From Grifola frondosa (taxonomy: Eukaryota; Basidiomycota; Agaricomycetes; Polyporales; Grifolaceae), in assembly GCA_001683735.1 (NCBI GenBank), contig LUGG01000033.1, forward strand, positions 248,001 through 312,000: 64,000 nucleotides of DNA, given 5' to 3'. The translations under genes were made by a program, and so were the position numbers. Position 1 is the stretch's first letter. Each line of letters starts with the position of its first letter. The notes under the pieces were generated by a model. The model did no database searches and was not told the DNA's origin. It saw nothing but the letters and a program-made list of their open reading frames with translations. Positions 10,828-22,185 of this stretch are shown here, one piece after another.

Positions 10828-10963
10828 GGTATGGCTATTTTTTTCCGTAGCAATCTTTTACTCACCTTTATCAGATTCTCCGATACCATAGCGGCAAGCG
10901 CATACAGCGCCGCGAGCCGCTGCTTCATATTATAGCTCTCTTCTTTCTATTTTTCTATCTACT
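10828..10963 (+). other. Accessory-gene 3' region
   Basis: This is the 3' flank of the accessory gene, T-rich after the stop (TTTTTTCCG at about 10846). It shows no coding potential. Confidence 0.3.
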
Positions 10964-11066
10964 TATGCTGCCCTACCTCCTATGCTGCCCTCCTCCTATG
11001 CTGCCCTGCCCTACCCCCTATGCTGCCCTACCCCCTATGCTGCCCTATATTCTATGCTGCTCTATT
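10964..11066 (+). repeat. Minisatellite-like run of TATGCTGCCCT units
   Basis: TATGCTGCCCT recurs about six times with variable C/T-rich spacers (CC, CCTCC, GCCCTACCCCC, ACCCCC, ATATTC), giving unit lengths of roughly 16-22 bp; the last copies decay to TATGCTGCTC. It is a local tandem expansion downstream of the accessory gene. Confidence 0.7.
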
Positions 11067-11522
11067 CTTCTGAAGGAAAAATCCCCACTCTGTTCCGCTG
11101 CCGTCATTTTTGCATGCCTGTGTCGCTTACAGCCTTTTACTTTCTTTCTGATTCTCTTGATGACTTCTTCGGCTTTTCACGTACACAAGATCCTTTCTGA
11201 TCTTGTTGCCCTGGACACTCTTAATAGTGCATGTTCTGTTGTTAGCCTGAAATTTTGAATCTACTGCTGTGTCTCTGTTCCTTAATTGCTGAGAGATATG
11301 AGTGGCTCATGCGGCGACTTTTTCTCTTTTTAAATTAATTTCGCACTTGCGCGACTGTTAACCTTCGAATTATGAGCGAATTTTATTTCTGATTTCCAAA
11401 AGTGGGTTTTTCTCTTAAACTGCCTGATTTTTGCTTTTCTGCTGACTGGCTCTTACAGTTGATACCGAAGAAACAGGCAGAAATAAGGTAAATCAGGGAT
11501 TGGACCTACTTATTCCACTTAT
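11067..11522. other. AT-rich interval, no gene recognised
   Basis: T-rich sequence between the transposon accessory gene and the EF-hand-family gene. It has no coding feature. It is probably transposon-internal, since the EF-hand-family homology begins only at about 11586. Confidence 0.3.
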
Positions 11523-13056
11523 TCATCTGAAGTTGTCTTTTTTCAGGCAGGATAAGTCAAAAAAGTGTTGTTCGAGTTTTGCTGATGTAGGCTGCAGTCG
11601 CGTGACATTGATATATTCAAGTGCCCACTCATCAGCTTCTGCAATATGTAGGCTCTCGAGATTGACGTGCTGGCGTTTCTTCTCGTCCATCTTTTCGCGG
11701 TAGTAGTCTCGGAGAGCGAGTACAAAATGTCGCGCTTTGACGTTACCACGCCAGCGCTACACATATCTGCGTATCAGCGCTAGAACAATCGAGAAATGGA
11801 TGAGAGATATCACCATCTCTTTCCAGATCTCATGAATATCCTAGAGCATAAGCGTGTGTTCAGAATACATTCATAAACATCCGATGGAGCGGACTTACGG
11901 GATCAATGATCTTGTCGTGGGGTCCCGACGTGACAGACTCGATGACACGATCGCCTTCGTGGTGAATAACTCGGCTCATCTCTTCCGCCAACTCTCTCTG
12001 TTGCATCTTCAACTTCCTTTCGAACGCTTCGAAGTTGTTGCTGATCGCAGTAGCAGGGTCGTCAAACAGCTCCTTCTTTAGAATCTCCAAGTCGCTGTCT
12101 GTAATAGCAGCGCGATCTGCACTCTTGCGATCCGATTGTTTCGCTGAGCTCAGTGTGGTCGACGATGTCAGCTTCACTGCTAGAAGCTCCTTGAGAGCTT
12201 CGTCATTCTGCAGTACGGCTTTCGCCCCGCCTTTCCGCTCGACCAGACGTGCGAGCTCTTCCTCCTCTGGCGACACCGTTTTCACGAAGAACTCTAGCAT
12301 TAGATCGATTCTGCGACATTGTCAGGAGATTTGCAAAGCCGTGGGAGAGGAGATGATCCGAAGCTTACTTCTCATCAAGCGCATTTAGTTTTTGGTTGGC
12401 GTTGTCCACACCGATATTAACATGAATAGACATTTCGAAATGGAATGCGTTGCGTCGCTTCTCGAACAATGTGATGAATTCTTGAAGTTTGCTGTCCCAC
12501 ATGGATGCTTTGAGAAATTTCCCAAGGGGTTTCTTCTTGGAGTAGGTGTCGCATGCGTTTCCGCAGTTCCTGATATCATCTGCGGTCTTCTTCACCAGCT
12601 CATGCATTCGAGCCTTGATCGTGATTCCATCCGGGCCGATGCTATCTTCATCCTTGATGGTTCGTAATCTGTGCACTACAATCAATCACAATGGACGTAA
12701 GTCACTAGGTCATTCGTACTGGAGGAGTGCCGCCATCATGTCTTTCATCTCCAAGAAAAGTACGTTGATCTTCTTGTCGTTACTCCGTCGCTTCACGTCC
12801 AGTTCGATCACCACCTCGAATGCACTAACTGCGACTGTAGAACACCTTAGCATCTTTACAATACATGTGAAACCTGTCACTTACTGCGAATGAACGGATG
12901 CAGCTTGCCGACTTCATGCAGGGCCTTGAGAAGCCCCGGGAGGCTTTCTGTCAACGTATGCAAACCTTTTCGGATGGCATCGCTCTCGAATGCTGTTTCT
13001 AAAGGCGATGAGTGGCTCTGGGCGGTCGTGACATCGGTTTGGGTATCCGAGAGCAT
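11523..13056 (-). pseudogene. EF-hand/ZZ-finger family member E1, truncated at its 3' end
   Basis: Minus-strand, multi-exon. It starts MLSDTQTDVTT (13056), followed by TLTESLPGLLKALHEVGKLH, then SAFEVVIELDVKRRSNDKK (intron GTACGA...GCACAG restores LLQLRTIKDED), GPDGITIKARMHELVKKTAD, CGNACDTYSKKK, EFITLFEKRRNAFHFEMS, KLNALDEKIDLMLEFFVKTV, LARLVERKGGAKAV, LEILKKELFDDPATAISNNF, EGDRVIESVTSGPHDKIIDP, DIHEIWKEM, RWRGNVKARHFVLALRDYY and YINVTRLQPT. Every exon is open and junctions are canonical. Other copies in this window continue from LQPT into an EF-hand (EAFDDDASGSI); here the frame instead enters unrelated sequence and stops at 11523-11525. So the N-terminal helical region is preserved but EF-hand, ZZ finger and tail are lost. 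Function unknown; a lineage-specific cytoplasmic family (inference). It may still be expressed as a short protein of about 390 residues. Confidence 0.6.
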
Positions 13057-13560
13057 ATCGCTTAACACTGAGGAGATGAGGAGGAGGAGGAAGAGAAGAG
13101 AGGAAGAATATAAATTCGGCCAAACCCCAGTAGATACACAAACATGGCGCACGCTCCACGACACTATGTACGTACGCCGCAAACCATGTTTCTCCAAATC
13201 CGGATGTGAGAGAGCCATATGAAGCAGACGAGATAAAGTCGCTTTGAGTATTCAATATTCACTGCCGAAAGCTTGGAATATTAGCCAAGCCCGGGTTTGT
13301 GCCAGATCGAGGCCGAATCCGCGGGTATCCAGCGTTAGCTAGAGTTTGCAAGCGCCTCGAGATAAACTCGCGAAGGGCGACCAATCCCGAGGCCCTGGCC
13401 CTGGATATGGTAAGTAGCTAGACATCCAAACGTGACAGCTAACCCCGTTATCCGCGTTGCGCTATTGAAGTTATCCTGACTCTGGGTATGATGTACACAT
13501 ATCCGGATTCACGTCGGATTAAAGCGCAATAGAAGTTGATGTAGTAGATAGCAATATTGC
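13057..13560. other. Upstream region of E1; no gene seen
   Basis: 5' flank of E1 with a purine-rich tract at 13070-13105 (GAGGAGGAGGAAG). The open frames on both strands here are shadows without family features. Confidence 0.3.
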
Positions 13561-14035
13561 CATCTGTCATCCTGTACTCGTCGTCAGTCGTGATTTATGG
13601 TCAAAACGGGAAATGAATACCGATCGCCCAATATGCGAGCCAATGAAGCAAGCTACTCCTCAGTTCCTCCGACTCATACGTACGAGAATGGTGAAGTGCA
13701 CGTCGACGAAGCTCACCTCCAATCCTTGGGCCGAGAGGTCGTAAACTGGTTTACCTCCGCAACCGTAATGAAACTGGAGGCGTCATCATCGAAAGCTTCG
13801 ATCGTATGGTTCCAGTGCCCGTGTTGACGCTTCTCCATCCATCCGTCTTTTCGCGATAGTAGTGTTGGAGAGCGAGGATAAAATGTGTCGCCTTGACCTT
13901 GCAACTTTAGGGCTACACATCTGCGGTTAGAACAATATTCAAGTAACAAAAGCAGAGTCGTTGAATAGCCTTTACGATCCGTTTGTTTCGCTGAGCTCGA
14001 TGCGGTCAACTTAAGCGCCCCTACCTTCGGCAATT
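13561..14035 (-). pseudogene. EF-hand/ZZ-finger family fragment E2 (rearranged)
   Basis: Reads ALKLTASSSAKQTDRKG at its start, matching the middle of E1 (KLTSSTTLSSAKQSDRKS), and then, after a large internal deletion and frame changes, TIEAFDDDASSFITVAEVNQ and FTTSRPKDW. That is a single EF-hand-like loop (D-x-D-x-S-x-x-I-x-x-x-E). The intervening GNIKARHF-type segment survives out of frame around 13870-13910. It is a recombined relic lying upstream of E1 on the same strand. Confidence 0.62.
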
Positions 14036-14109
14036 GCCGTCTTTTGCACTTATACGCTCAACGTAGCATGCACGCTTGGATAGGCGCCATTCTCAATGTG
14101 GCGTTAAAG

Positions 14110-14990
14110 CAAAGTACATGTCCTCCCTAGATCTTCGCGTGGTGCTCCGCGTATTATCTGACTCTCACCGTCTCCCGCAGAACGTCATCATCCACGAATG
14201 AAGTACGCGTCCAGGCCTCGCAAACCACCTCCCCTTCCACCACGACGCCCGCGCCATCCCTGCCGCTCTCGCAGGGCATGCGTGTCCTGCACGCTGAACT
14301 CGAGACGGAGCTCACGGACCTGTCAAACCTGCTACTGATAGAGGAGATTCGAACCTAGGGAGCTGATCCATGTGGAGGAGGGCAGGGGGATGCTGCTGAG
14401 CGTGGTGCTTAGGACAGACATGCGAGCGAGAAGGACGATGCCAAGACGAAGAGCCGGAGATATTCCTGACCCCCCAAACCGAAGGCTCTTGACATCAAGG
14501 ACATCGTTGAGTGGGCGACCGCATTATGGAGCTCGAGAAGGGCATCTGCTCTTCCACCACAGCTCTTGACGAGGCAAGCCTATTTCACTCTCAATGCACA
14601 TACGAACAAAATAAATAGATGACACATAGCTATCTCCCCTTCCGTCCCTGCTCCTGCCCATGCTGATGCGCCTTACCCTCCCACACACCCCCGCCATATG
14701 GACTCCGTCTCCCGCCGCCTGAAGCTCCTCGGCTTCGACCTCAGACGCAAGGGGTGCCAGCTACACCACACTGCCAGCTCGCACTCGGAGTCGCCGGCGA
14801 TGGCGATGGTGCTGTACCTGCTAACGCCGATGCTCACGCTTCTGACGCATTTGCTTCTGTATGTCCTCCCCCATCTTGACGCGCCTACCGTGGAGAAGAG
14901 TGTGGGCGAGAGGAAGGCATTTGTGGGGGGAAAACACGAGGGCACTGGCGGTGCGCGTCTAGTGTCGGGCTACAGGTGGAGCAGCTGAAT
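14110..14990 (+). pseudogene. Coiled-coil family Z, degenerate copy 1
   Basis: Begins with the same intron-acceptor context as the other Z copies (CTGACTCT...CCGCAG at about 14160-14181). Pieces in different frames match the family: ARAIPAALAGHAC, then LHAELETELTDLSNLLLIEE (about 14290-14350), a coiled-coil-like Leu/Glu pattern, then MDSVSRRLKLLGFDL (14698-) and LTPMLTLLTHLLLYVLPHLD (about 14820-14880). Stops and frame shifts separate the pieces. Parallel copies lie at 33.25-34.26 kb, 47.1-47.4 kb, 48.1-49.0 kb and 49.24-49.58 kb. Function unknown. Confidence 0.45.
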
Positions 14991-15234
14991 ACGAGTGCGA
15001 GGCAGGTTATCAACCTCCCGTGGTTGATCACCCCATCTGCTTAGGCTTCTTTCGAAATACTCGTTCAAGTATTGCTCTTTTGTCTACCACGTCATCTCGC
15101 ACCTGGCCGTGTGGTTGTAAGTATCACGTTTAGCGGAAGATATCGTGGATGACAGGCAGCGCTCTACCAATTGTCCATCATGCTGATGTTCCGAATAGTG
15201 AGTTTGAACGTGTTGTTATATTCATCCTGTTGTC

Positions 15235-15560
15235 ATGAAAGCTGCTCATCGGAGCTCCTCACAGCGAACGTCTGAATGTTCCTTCCCATTCTCGGATAGT
15301 CGATTAGGTACGTACCATCTTAAGTTGAACATGCTGTGCACCTTACTCTCGTATTCTTATGATAGAGCTTATGTTGCATCGATATTCCTCTCATGCGCGA
15401 GCCCGTTGATGAATTGCGTGCGACATGCCAGATAACACAAGAACAGGCAGAAGTAATATATCTAACTAGTATCTCCTGCGCTAACTTCTAGCACCCTTGC
15501 TCGGCTTCTGCCGCACCCCGCACCGTCTTTGGCGAAACAGTGGAACAGCGCCACATATAT
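15235..15560 (+). repeat. Dispersed repeat block V (copy 1)
   Basis: About 320 bp with close relatives at 36475-36740 and 50105-50370. Shared landmarks include CTTATGATAGAGCTTATGTT (TGATAGAGTTTACGTTGCAT and TGATAGAGTTTGCGTTGCAT in the other two), CATTCCTCTCATGCGCGAGC, GTTGATGAATTGCGTGCGAC, and ACTTCTAGcACCCTTGCTCG. It marks a duplicated segment; no protein could be assigned. Confidence 0.6.
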
Positions 15561-15779
15561 GTCAATGCATGATTCCGAATTGGTGAATATACAACATGGA
15601 TTCATGGTCGCATTCACGACCGGAGTACTTGATAATCATATTAATATGTGCAGTCGCAGGACAACATATGAATAAAACGGGAGTAGAAGAGACTACCTGT
15701 CGGACGCCGGTGCTGCTCAAAGAGAGAAGAGGCGGAAGGTTCAGCACGGTTGTGAGCTGGGCGGGCGCGCATGAACTGA

Positions 15780-16440
15780 AAAGATGGTGAAGGTGAGGTG
15801 TCCGCCCTGCTCGTATATCCGTGGCACTGATGTTGTCCAGTTGACAGTAACGCTAGCTAAGATGGCAATAGAAGACATCAATCTTGTCTCTCTCTTGAAG
15901 CTGCTCCACTTCAACTGCGACCTTTTTCAGGCTGTACTTTCGCTGCTACCGAACTCGATGGTCAACGATCACATGCACAAGCGAGAAGACGCACCAGATA
16001 GCGAGACCGCTCTGCCGGTAGTTTCGGTCATCTGGTTGCGCTGCTCCTGTAAGGCTGCAATGGTGTCTGCTTCCTCGATCTCATATGGGGTACAGACAGC
16101 AGGCCGTATGCCACCATAGATGTCTCCCGGGTCCCTTCACGCAGCCCCGCACCACGCGCCAGAGACCTGAGATGTCATCATTGTCTGCCTCTGGGATGAC
16201 ACACCCTGCCATGCGCGTAATCTTGATCACCCGCATATAGGCTCCGCGAAGCCTTCTGCGCCTGCATCACACCCTGATAGTCTTCAGCTAGATGGGTTTC
16301 GTGTTACTGGATCCACGCCCGCACTACTTACCATCCTGTGCGCGTCTCGCATGTGTCCAGAACGTCGTTCTGTCACTGATCGAATGCGCATTCAACGTCG
16401 TGCATGCTGCGTAGCGGCCGTTCAAGCACCGTTCGCGCAC
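15780..16440 (+). pseudogene. Family W, degenerate copy 1
   Basis: Starts around GTGGCACTGATGTTGTCCAG and contains CTTGTCTCTCTCTTGAAGCTG (compare GTCTCTTGAGGCTG at 34.3 and 35.3 kb), then GCCTCTGGGATGACACACCC, CGCGAAGCCTTCTGC and CAGAACGTCGTTCTGTCACT. The same succession recurs at 23.18-23.75, 34.27-34.9 and, in part, 38.15-38.57 kb. Reading frames are broken at different places in each copy, so I call a decayed gene family of unknown function. Confidence 0.4.
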
Positions 16441-16445
16441 GATGT

Positions 16446-17640
16446 CTCACTACAGTCGTGCGGTATGTTTATATAGACCATTCCGTCCGTTTTCGCTAAA
16501 TAATACTCAATTGTATGATAGGAGAAGTGATGAACTCCCATAAGGACGTCCTCCTGCAGTTCGCCCATGAAACGACCTCGATATCAACACGACGACTCGG
16601 ACTTCTTCGACCTCATCCACAGCGAGAAGGGCAGCAGGATATCTCTCAGACATTGATTCCTATTATGTTGATCAGATGGCGAGAATGGACGCCATGGCTT
16701 CCAATTCCATTCCAACTCGCTCCGGATTGCATGCCCGGTACAGACCTTTCCCGACGGTGTCACGGCGGTCTCGCTTTATAAGAAACGATATCACGAGTAT
16801 GACACCCTGTCTGGGCATGGACGGAGGGGCCCATGCGTTATCTCTGTGCTATTTGGTGGTGCTGTTGGTAACCACATGCGTCAGTCTTGGTGAGCATTTC
16901 TGTCCACATGCCCTTGCTTCGACTCTTGGTCTATATGACAACCCTCGACAGCCAGTGTGCAACCGTATTTCGTTTACTCCATCTACTTTTGATAGCGTCT
17001 GCGATGCATGCGTTTATGGCCACATCGATGCGCTCTGAATAGACGCCCCAAGTTGCTAGGCCGTGGTACATCTTCCTATATGTTGTTGGAGTGTATCCTT
17101 TCGGTGGATCGCTCCAATCAAGGTCTGCACCATACCACTTTTTGCTGATGGCGCGTCTCCCTCGCCATGACTCTCGGTCTCTTATATGCGAACACTGTGA
17201 GCTATCGCTGGTCAGTTCCAGTGCGTAGATGATGCATGGTCGCGGGCTTTTGTATTTGATAAATGTGCATTTCCGGTGGTCAGCAACCGTCAGTACAGTG
17301 ATGACAAAATGTTGTACTTCGCTATGGGTACAAAGGCTACTGCGATACGGTGGAGCATCGCTCCACTCCGCCGTGGCTACATCACATCTTTCGATTTCTG
17401 ATTCCGCGTCTGCTGGCATCGTCCAGTCGGGACTCGCGCTCACCGCAGGGTCTGTTCCTATCGCATCTGGCAAGCTACCAACATGCAGTAGCCGATACAC
17501 AGCCTGTGCTTCAAGTTCCTTCCGACGTACCCGTTCAACCGTGGGGTTGTTTATTTGCTGTCGTCCCGCACCTTTCTGTGCTGTTCCTGGAAGATGTCGT
17601 GACCAACAGGCAGTGCTGTATCTGTTGTCCGGCTTACTGA
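16446..17640 (+). pseudogene. Family X, degenerate copy 1 (upstream of DUF6533 copy 1)
   Basis: Possible start ATGTCTCACTACAGTCGTGC with a GTATGT intron (16466-16518). Following pieces: HDDSDFF-like sequence (about 16590), FQFHSNSLRIACPVQTFPD (frame 3, about 16690-16760), VLFGGAVGNH (about 16850), CNRISFTPSTFDSVCDAC (about 16960-17010), then ATSHLSISDSASAGIVQSGL and LASYQHAVADTQPVLQVP, PHLSVLFLEDV (about 17470-17640). The order is the same in the copies at 24.0, 38.8 and 43.9 kb, so this was a real gene, but no single frame survives. Not recognised as any named family. Confidence 0.45.
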
Positions 17641-18006
17641 TGTTCCCGATTATACGTATGATACGGATTGCGATATCTTGGGAAGTGATCTATCCTTGCG
17701 CAGTGAAAAACTACTCATTTCAACTGCTGACAGCTAGGGTCTATATATTCCTTCTCATTCTCGAGTAGCGATATATGTCAGTTGGCACCTTACGTGTCCA
17801 TCATCTGCGACACTAAGGCGGGGGTTCATTCAAATTCTCCTTCCTGTCTCATTGTCTCGTTGCGCCTGTACAGCTTTGATCAATCACGTTCTGACGGCAA
17901 AGATATCACAGTGTGGTGATGTTGTCCTTTGAAGGTAGACATCATAGCAGCATCTCTCCATCTCTGCGAGAGCATCGAGTCCAACTGGTTTGGACGACCT
18001 CACACC
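17641..18006 (+). promoter_or_regulatory. Promoter region of DUF6533 copy 1
   Basis: This interval is conserved ahead of all five DUF6533 copies. Here it includes TCTGACGGCAAAGATATCAC and GTGTGGTGATGTTGTCC (about 17890-17925). The TATA-like GATATAAGAG seen in copies 3-5 is not preserved; GTAGACATCATAGC stands in its place. Confidence 0.4.
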
Positions 18007-19693
18007 ATGTCATCCGCTGTTAACGCCGCAGAGGTCCAGCAAAAGTGAGTGACTCCTACCGCAATGTCTTCCTCATCTAATATATCCTTCCGCACAGCTT
18101 CATCAATATATGTTGCATGGTATCGGTAACTGGTCAGTGATTCACGTACAGTCTCTGGGCCTTTTATCATCACTATTTGCTACAGCTCTTCTGGTCTACG
18201 AGTACATTATCACATTCAACCGCGAATATCAGCTCGTATGGAAGCGTCGATTCTCGGCGGCCACCTTGCTTTTTTTAATCGCAAGGTATACACTGCTTCT
18301 AGCATACATTCTTCAGCTCCCCACCATATACATGCTATCAACAATAGTACGATTCTCGTCCGGTTACTGTAGACTGTATTTACCTAATCATAATTTCCAG
18401 AGCTGTTCTGCGTTGAGTTAATTAGCGACGGCTTCGGACCTGCTCTTCCTTTTTCTTGTGGCCGGTGAGTAGCCATACAATATTCTCACTCCTGACTGGC
18501 AATTGATATTTTGTGAAGCATTCTCAAGTCTGCGAGCATATGCCTTGTCTGGTCGTCAATGGAAACTCGCGTCCTTGATATTCATCTTGTCACTGGTTCC
18601 TTGTGGAATTAACATGGTGAGCTCTGTCCTCGAAATTGAGCCTGGCATGAAATTGAAGTGTGACATGTACTTCTAGTTTGCAAACGTCCGGCAAATAGTG
18701 GTTGTAGCTCCACCTCCGATCAATTGTACAAATGCGCCTTTGTACTCACCGGAGCTCAACACCATGTCAGTGAAATTCATTGATGCTACTGCAGCTCGTT
18801 GACTGAATTCGTGCATTGTATAGATGTATGTAGTGCTGTCAACATCATGTTGCTCAAATGCTCTGCTCACGCAATAATGCAAGTGTCGTATGTAGCGCGT
18901 GCGGCCACAATCACTGCAGATGTACTTGTTATTGCAGTAACCGTACACCAGATGTGCTGGACGAGGCCAGCTGCTGTGGAGGCTAATCTCCGAACTCCAT
19001 TACACACGGTCATCCTGAGGGACGGTACGTTTCTATTCCTGTCTCGACATATGTGCAACCTCATGAGACTCCGTCAGGTACGGTATACTTCTTGTAGGTT
19101 ATCAAAAATTTAAAACCAACCTGATGTTACTAATTGAAAACGGTGTATTCGTTAGAGCTTTGTTGATGATGAACATTGCAGATATTATATTCGTATATTT
19201 TGGACAAACATTTGTAGGGAGATTTGCTTTGAATCGATATGGTTCCTAACTCACAACCATATGGATTGTCATCAGTTTGCAGGTGGCGGATATATCGCCC
19301 AGTTCATTGATCCGTCAGTAACTGTAATTGACTGCTCTTCATTTTGACCTGTATTGACGCTCGTTGCGGCACAGAATATCGGCGATTATCATCTCTCGGT
19401 TCATGCTCAATCTCCGCGAAATCGATTTATCTCAACGCGGCACCGAAGATTCAATTTGCCCGTCGTTTGTCGGCTCGATCCAGTTCGCAGCTTTTGTCGA
19501 ACCCCTCGGTGCACCTCTGGACCACGAAGTCTCACTCTTTGATATCGATCCCGGTTCCTTGGACGAGCAGAGAACCGATATAGAGGGCGAGCACCAGATA
19601 ATGCTCGATAATGACGAGGAAATTGAGTTAGGCCAGATCAGTTTTCATACGCCATCTCAAGCCGAAGCAGGTCCATCTGGGTTCAGGGGGTGA
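18007..19693 (+). pseudogene. DUF6533 membrane protein, copy 1 (nonsense)
   Basis: Multi-exon: MSSAVNAAEVQQ, FINICCMVSVT, then the DUF6533 core ALLVYEYIITFNREYQLVWK and FSAATLLFLIARYTLLLAYI, then SCSAL, ASDLLFLFLVA, AFSSLRAYALSGRQWKLASL, FILSLVPCGINM, NVRQIVVVAPPPINCT, VARAATITADVLVIAVT, LRTPLHTVILRDG, GTVYF, MMNIADIIFVYFGQTF, IIISRFMLNLREI and an acidic C-tail ending SQAEAGPSGFRG. The hydrophobic blocks fit the seven-helix layout of this Agaricomycete family of unknown function. In the exon after SCSAL the conserved VWL becomes S-stop-L (TAA at about 18418-18420), and the exon before IIISRF is out of frame. Likely dead. Confidence 0.7.
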
Positions 19694-19939
19694 GCTATCA
19701 AGACTGTGATATTGTTTTGGTTCGTGCGCTATTGCGATCCCATCACTACTTGATTGCGTGTGCTGACACTGAGACTAGAAGAAAGGTCCATGAAGGAACT
19801 AGAGTCTGTCTTGCGTCAGGCATCATCTTTCTTGCTTTCTTGGAGTACTATAACTTGGTGTTGTAAATTATAGAGGTGTGCCGCCGCGAGGCCATATCAT
19901 GTGTATTAAACTCTCATCACTCTCTTATCTATTCCTTTT

Positions 19940-21110
19940 TGCGTTGACCTATTGGATGAATATGCAGGATCTCCTCAGGATGCGCTTGTAATACACTGTA
20001 GAATACAAGAACGAAAAAAGCAAATTGTAATGCCTCCAGAAATTCTCTTCCTACTTGACCGCACGTAACAGACACCATCAGGCCACATAAATTCGCCAAC
20101 TGTCTCCACACCATTCTCTGCATAAAATGCACCACGTGCCCTGCATGGCCCCAAGCACACCCATGTCGATGATGGCTATCCCAGGTGCATGCGCTCGCAG
20201 TGCTCCCGCACATCCTGCCCAATTTGACGCACATACGCATGCTGGCCACGTTGTACATGTCAGCTGCGGCATTGGAGGGCGGGCGATGGCGGGCGTGAAG
20301 AAAGCAAGCCGCTGGTGCAGAGGTACGTGAGGCTGCCAGAGGACCGTATCAGGAGTGTCAGGCGGCGCGTGGAGGAGCTGGAGGTGCGCACGAGTTGAGA
20401 AGTCGGGCTGCCCTCCGGATGCTCGCTGTGCTGTAGCTGCCCGCTCGTGCCAACATTGGCTGCCTGACAACCCAGCTGCGCTCCGCGAGCTGTGGAGCTC
20501 ACGCGATGATCCCAGGATTTGACATAAGATCAATCTCTAAAAGGCGCGCTGTTAGTCGAACGTGTAGTCGTTGACGGTAGGAATGAGTGACTGAGCCTGT
20601 TCAGCGGAGGCGTGTTGCCCAAAATCACTGCGCAGCCTGTGAACGAAGGATCTAACTGTCTCCATGCCATTCTCTGCATAAAACGGCCATAAGCGCAAGC
20701 AATCGTCACACATGAACGCACCATACAAAAGGTGAAGACGACAATGATGCCCAATGCATGAGCCGCCGGGTCTGGAAGACACCTGCAGAAAGTCGACATA
20801 GACATCTAAGGACGACTGGAGGATCGACGTACTATTCAGCTCTGCATTTCTCAGAATATTCCAGCGACTATACGATGCTGTGGACCTCTTCCCACAGTAT
20901 GTGCGCGAGAAATAACATTTCTGCATGCGGGCGATGATAACAAACATAGATGATCGATCCTGGGAGGATTTACCCAGCATTCCACTCGATGAGTCAACGA
21001 ATCTGCATGCTACTCCTTCTCTCTCACAGACTTCGAACGCGCAGCCCAGGGTTATGTGGTTGAGATAGACATGGAGAGTCGTATAGGCAGCACGGTCAGA
21101 CATTGTGGCA
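19940..21110 (-). repeat. Block Y/Z downstream of DUF6533 copy 1
   Basis: This block follows each DUF6533 copy. On the minus strand it contains MSDRAAYTTLHVYLNH (21103-), HALGIIVVFTFCMVR (about 20700-20760), and near its left end LVFYSVLQAHPEEILHIHPI (about 19950-20010). On the plus strand it carries a piece related to family Z: LAVLPHILPNLTHIRMLATL and YVRLPEDRIRSVRRRVEELE (about 20190-20400), a coiled-coil-like end. Long frames on either strand are not maintained between copies, so I annotate the block as a repeat with decayed genes and not as a CDS. Confidence 0.5.
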
Positions 21111-21495
21111 TCGAGAGAACAGGGACGACTCTGCTAACAGACCCACGGAGAGCCGCCAGTTCCTTTGAACTCTAAAGCATCCGCTGGCGGTCATGCATTA
21201 ATGTCTTGGTGCTCCTTACTAGGAAATGCGCCATTCCGTTCATTCGTGCACGCAGTAACGACGCCTATCTCTGGGACGTCGGGATTTCAGTTGAAGGGTA
21301 ACTCTTGCCATCTGTAATATTTGACAACGATATTTAGTACATGAACATATCAGGCAAGATGGCTTACCGCGAGGATACATGTTGAATCAGTACTGTATTC
21401 CAAGAGACAAGCAGCTATATGTCCTACGTGCTACGAAAACAAGCACGACTAAGCGCCGACAATAGTGAAGGCGCATTCTCGCAGCGCTCTGGGGT
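21111..21495. other. Spacer between block Y/Z and short repeat R1; nothing recognised
   Basis: Flank of the minus-strand MSDRAAYTT exon. It contains no frame or repeat that I can relate to other parts of the window. Confidence 0.3.
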
Positions 21496-21562
21496 GGCGC
21501 CTGTAGGCCTAACCTTAGCGCTAGGTCATCAAGATCCGAAGCGCCACCGAAGCGCCTAAACG
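21496..21562 (+). repeat. Short interspersed repeat R, copy 1
   Basis: 67 bp: GGCGCCTGTAGGCCTAACCT followed by TAGCGCTAGGTCATCAAGAT and CCGAAGCGCCACCGAAGCGC and CTAAACG. It contains two 8-bp palindromes (TAGGCCTA, TAGCGCTA) and a direct repeat GAAGCGCC-ACC-GAAGCGCC. A near-identical copy lies at 43533-43600, with shorter or diverged ones at 23125-23168, 23704-23760, 28977-29014 and 38505-38570. Confidence 0.7.
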
Positions 21563-21639
21563 CTAACTCCACTCATATATTTCTGCATTCATATTTAATT
21601 CTTTCGTAAGTAATCTCGTCTCGTCATAAAGCTTTGAAG

Positions 21640-22185
21640 GGCGCCACACATCCTCCACTTCGGCCGGATCTTCTGCATCTACATTCCCCGTAGACACGCG
21701 CGGCCACGGCCTCGAGACACATCAACACAACGACTTCGTCGACTTCTTCGACAGCGAGGAGCACATCGGAGTATGGCGCCGAACTTCGTTTCGATCAGAT
21801 GGCGAGCATGGACGACGCACTAGTGCACTTCACCAGATACCACAGTATCCAATTCCCCACCAACACCCTCCGGGTCTGTTGGACGATGCAGTCCTTTGCC
21901 GACGACTTGACGGCGGAATCGCTGTATATGACACGTATGCTCTTCCACACGATCACTCCGCAGTAGCCACATCACATCTTTTCATCCGTGATTCCGTGTC
22001 TGCCAAAGTGCAGTCCGGACTCGCACTCTCAGCCGGCTCTGTTCCTATCATATCACGCAAGCTACCAACTTGTCGTGGCCGATACGCAGCCCGTGTTCCG
22101 ACTTCCTTCCAATTCAATGGTTGAGTTGTTTATCTACAGCCGTCGTCTCGTATCTTTCTGCACTGCTCTTGGCTAACATGCGGTG
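21640..22185 (+). pseudogene. Family X, internally deleted copy
   Basis: The 5' part (CACGCGCGGCCACGGCCTCG, ACGACTTCGTCGACTTCTTC, about 21690-21750) resembles the X copy at 29.17-29.24 kb. The sequence then jumps from the FADDLTAESL-like exon (about 21895) to the late X exon SGLALSAGSVPIISRKLPTC (about 22020-22080). The middle third of X is missing. No DUF6533 gene follows. Confidence 0.45.

Noticed and set aside
10964..11066. CRISPR-like array
   Set aside because: Short irregular tandem repeats with overlapping units in a eukaryotic genome; no spacers and no cas genes.
16931..17500. 189-codon minus-strand frame
   Set aside because: It is antisense to family X; the other X copies have stops in this frame and the conserved sense is on the plus strand.
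20552..21103. 183-codon minus-strand frame starting MSDRAAYTT
   Set aside because: The first exon is shared by several blocks, but the rest of the frame is not maintained; kept only as a landmark of block Y/Z.
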